A stretch of DNA of 7,686 nt. It comes from an uncultured Solobacterium sp. GTDB lineage: Bacteria; Bacillota_I; Bacilli_A; Erysipelotrichales; Erysipelotrichaceae. The notes under the pieces were generated by a model. It saw only the letters and a list, made by a program, of their open reading frames with translations, searched no databases and was not told the origin of the DNA. Positions 6,636-7,686 of the stretch are shown here, piece by piece. Numbering within the stretch: position 1 is the first letter of the stretch; each line of letters starts with the position of its first letter. A program made the position numbers and the translations under genes. Location of the stretch: assembly GCA_900547815.1 (NCBI GenBank), contig URHY01000084.1, positions 1-7,686 on the forward strand, written 5' to 3'.

Positions 6636-7403
6636 CTAATTCAATTCCCTCTTTCTAAACTGTGCAATTAAATGCTTATTTCCCATTGAATGCTCCCGAA
6701 TGACATTTAACTCATTTCCTCTTTCGTCAAACCAACCAACAAATTCATAACCTGGCTTTGTTGCTGGCAACAAATGAATTGTATCCGAAAAATACGTATA
6801 TGACTTTGGATTTCTTCGACTACTTAATCCCCCATTCAAATCATATGTAATCTTATATTGACTTACTTGCCAATGGGCATATAAAGTACAAGACTCATGA
6901 ATGGGTTCATCCAAGTTATAACGCCAACGATAATCGCAATCCCAGAACCATCCATCAAAGGTATATCCAACTCGAACTGGCGGCTTTAAACTTCCCAATA
7001 AGCCATGTTCATCCGTACATACATCCATATAATTGGCTCCACCACACGTTTCAAAGTGGATAATTGGACATTCTTTATAAATAGCCGTTAATATGACTGG
7101 TTCATGAATGCCTGCTGGTAAACTTGTTATAATTTCACCATTCAACTGCCAACCTACAAACATAACGCCCTTCTTAAATGCCGGATACAACAATAATTCT
7201 TCCGATTCAATGCATGTATATCTTGGATTACGACGCGACATAACTCCGCCGTCCACATCATATTCAATGGGATACCAGATAGGAATCCATTTATCATATA
7301 AAGTCACAGAATGAGGAAGCACCCCACCTGGATTTAATCTTTTTGTACACTCTTTATCTATATACCAACCAACAAATTGGTAACCTTCTCTTTTTTCACT
7401 CAT
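6636..7403 (-). CDS. InlB B-repeat (Listeria-Bacteroides repeat) protein without secretion signals
   Basis: A 255-residue protein made only of InlB B-type repeats (Flg_new type, small beta-grasp-like modules usual in surface proteins). Four GW motifs lie at 12-13 (FVGWY), 84-85 (FVGWQ), 151-152 (FDGWF) and 223-224 (FVGWF), with GG about 30 residues before the last three, giving units of 67-72 residues. The first unit lacks its N-terminal half and starts at REGYQFVGWY. Units 2 and 4 share GG-x-x-SRRNP, which unit 3 lacks. There is no signal peptide, transmembrane helix, LPxTG motif or ligand domain, and there are seven cysteines, so a cytosolic location or a remnant of a larger protein must be considered. 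ATG at 7403 is preferred over TTG at 7406 because AGGTG lies 7 nt upstream; an in-frame TGA at 7412-7410 excludes a longer form. It joins the MATE gene with a 1-nt gap. Function unknown. Confidence 0.88.
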   Translation of the reverse strand: MSEKREGYQFVGWYIDKECTKRLNPGGVLPHSVTLYDKWIPIWYPIEYDVDGGVMSRRNPRYTCIESEELLLYPAFKKGVMFVGWQLNGEIITSLPAGIHEPVILTAIYKECPIIHFETCGGANYMDVCTDEHGLLGSLKPPVRVGYTFDGWFWDCDYRWRYNLDEPIHESCTLYAHWQVSQYKITYDLNGGLSSRRNPKSYTYFSDTIHLLPATKPGYEFVGWFDERGNELNVIREHSMGNKHLIAQFRKRELN

Positions 7404-7410
7404 CAAATAT

Positions 7411-7415
7411 CACCT
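7411..7415 (-). promoter_or_regulatory. Ribosome binding site of the InlB-repeat gene
   Basis: AGGTG on the minus strand, 7 nt before ATG 7403 and 4 nt before TTG 7406. The spacing favours the ATG. The site contains the TGA that closes the frame upstream. Confidence 0.5.
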
Positions 7416-7422
7416 GCCCATT

Positions 7423-7451
7423 ATTTTATCACAAATAAAAAAAACACCCAA
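7423..7451 (-). promoter_or_regulatory. Possible promoter of the InlB-repeat/MATE operon overlapping a terminator
   Basis: On the minus strand TAAAAT (7428-7423) is preceded by TGA as an extended -10, and TTGGGT (7451-7446) lies 17 bp upstream. The -35 matches mainly in TTG and lies inside the right arm of the hairpin at 7441-7483. Initiation near 7416 would leave only about 13 nt of leader. Spacing is ideal, but the hexamers are imperfect and the spacer is mostly the terminator's T-tract, so it is tentative. Confidence 0.35.
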
Positions 7452-7483
7452 GACTCCGTTAGTTAGACGGAGAGGAGTGTTTT
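7437..7483 (-). terminator. Strong intrinsic terminator or attenuator upstream of the InlB-repeat gene
   Basis: A long hairpin. The outer stem AAAACAC (7441-7447) pairs with GTGTTTT (7477-7483), CC pairs with GG (7448-7449 with 7474-7475), and the inner stem CTCCGT (7454-7459) pairs with ACGGAG (7467-7472) around a 7-nt loop. There is an AAGA/A internal loop and one bulged A. On the minus strand a run of eight T residues (7444-7437) follows, making it an efficient minus-strand terminator. No gene ends close to it inside the window (over 200 bp free of coding), so it most likely ends a small RNA or attenuates a leader. Confidence 0.75.
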
Positions 7484-7499
7484 CAGAACACATCTGCAA

Positions 7500-7521
7500 G
7501 TAGTAGTCTTGTAGTAGTTCT
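7500..7521. repeat. Tandem 11-bp imperfect direct repeat
   Basis: GTAGTAGTCTT (7500-7510) is followed directly by GTAGTAGTTCT (7511-7521), 9 of 11 positions identical. On the minus strand this reads as two CTACTAC motifs separated by 4 nt. It lies between the palindrome and the terminator. It may be a binding site or just simple-sequence drift. Confidence 0.6.
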
Positions 7522-7550
7522 ATGTATATAATAGTCCTTTTTACAAACCA

Positions 7551-7564
7551 TTGTGTTAACACAA
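7551..7564. promoter_or_regulatory. Perfect 14-bp palindrome, operator candidate
   Basis: TTGTGTTAACACAA is its own exact reverse complement. Such a symmetric site in a non-coding region upstream of an operon suggests binding of a dimeric repressor. It does not match the longer Rex site (TTGTGA-N6-TCACAA), CIRCE or CtsR sites that I know. As RNA it would also form a short hairpin with a UUAA loop. A bound regulator is not identifiable from this window. Confidence 0.45.
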
Positions 7565-7627
7565 ACACACAAAACAGATAAAATATTCTATTGATAATTC
7601 AATCAACATGATTATAATGAACTCTAT

Positions 7628-7655
7628 ATTATAGATAAATTAGAATTAGTCACAA
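7628..7655 (-). promoter_or_regulatory. Candidate sigma-A promoter in the upstream region
   Basis: On the minus strand TTGTGA (7655-7650) and a perfect TATAAT (7633-7628) are separated by 16 bp. Initiation near 7621 would produce an RNA running over the palindrome and tandem repeat to the terminator at 7437. AT-richness makes chance TATAAT boxes common, and a second TATAAT lies at 7616-7611, so the exact promoter is uncertain. Confidence 0.4.
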
Positions 7656-7686
7656 TAAAAAGCGTAATTATCAATATTGTATATCA

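Larger units (their letters stand above)
7437..7622 (-). ncRNA. Candidate small RNA or attenuated 5' leader
   Basis: A promoter-like pair at 7655-7628 on the minus strand, and a strong terminator ending at 7437, frame about 185 nt without a credible coding frame. Within it are a palindrome that can fold as a UUGUG-UUAA-CACAA hairpin (7564-7551), a duplicated CTACTAC motif (7521-7500), and a small hairpin GTGTT-CTGAA-AACAC just upstream of and sharing bases with the terminator's left arm. I recognise no known riboswitch, T-box or sRNA family. It is called only from the arrangement; it could equally be the 3' end of a longer transcript from beyond 7686. Confidence 0.3.

Noticed and set aside
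7404..7406. TTG start of the InlB-repeat gene one codon upstream of the ATG
   Set aside because: AGGTG is only 4 nt from TTG but 7 nt from ATG, and ATG is the stronger codon. The proteins differ by one residue.
7410..7493. A 27-codon frame starting ATG-TGT-TCT and ending at the TGA in the ribosome binding site, as a leader peptide
   Set aside because: No ribosome binding site precedes it, it runs through the terminator hairpin and T-tract, and its composition shows no attenuation-type codon run.
7500..7521. TRAP-like UAG triplet repeats read from the plus strand
   Set aside because: Only four triplets with irregular spacing; a TRAP site needs about eleven spaced 2-3 nt apart, and transcription here appears to run on the minus strand.
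7589..7676. 11-bp inverted repeat TATTGATAATT/AATTATCAATA flanking the candidate promoter at 7628-7655
   Set aside because: Exact, but built from very AT-rich sequence, with a 66-nt spacer and no sign of a mobile-element end or duplication.

Overview
The window is about 7.7 kb of AT-rich DNA from a low-GC Gram-positive bacterium. All six supported genes lie on the minus strand, so transcription runs from right to left. TGG encodes Trp and TGA is read as a stop, so the standard bacterial code applies, not the Mycoplasma code. Gene content and order point to the Bacillota, most plausibly Erysipelotrichia. This is inferred from the DUF3196-like gene next to tig and lon, an arrangement otherwise recalled from Mycoplasma, and from cytosolic-looking InlB B-repeat proteins. 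It was not established by a search.

Region 1 (5142 to 184) is a protein-quality-control and ribosome-assembly cluster. A DUF3196-like all-helical protein (GTG start) overlaps tig (trigger factor) by 8 nt. tig is followed by lon (ATP-dependent protease), and lon by ysxC/engB (ribosome-assembly GTPase) after a single base. Upstream of the first gene is a good sigma-A promoter (TTGATT, 17 bp, TGG-TAGAAT). The tig-lon gap holds a perfect hairpin with T-tracts on both strands and a TATAAT box right after the tig stop, so lon can probably be set independently of tig. The cluster ends in a hairpin terminator that begins inside the last codons of ysxC. In Bacillus clpX and lonB sit between tig and lonA; here they are absent.

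Region 2 (7403 to 5243) is a separate two-gene unit. It encodes a 255-residue protein made only of InlB B-type (Listeria-Bacteroides) repeats, with no secretion or anchoring signal, followed after one base by a 12-helix MATE-family transporter. The unit ends in a strong terminator overlapping the transporter stop codon.

Region 3 (7404 to 7686) is non-coding and is the least explained part. In minus-strand order it has a promoter-like TTGTGA/TATAAT pair, a perfect 14-bp palindrome, an 11-bp tandem repeat and a strong hairpin with eight T residues, all upstream of the InlB-repeat gene. Together these suggest either a small terminated RNA of roughly 185 nt or an attenuated, operator-controlled leader for the repeat-protein/MATE operon. 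This is the best candidate here for something undescribed. Positions 1-170 hold no convincing gene, only an AT-rich spacer with a possible extended -10 box firing out of the window.
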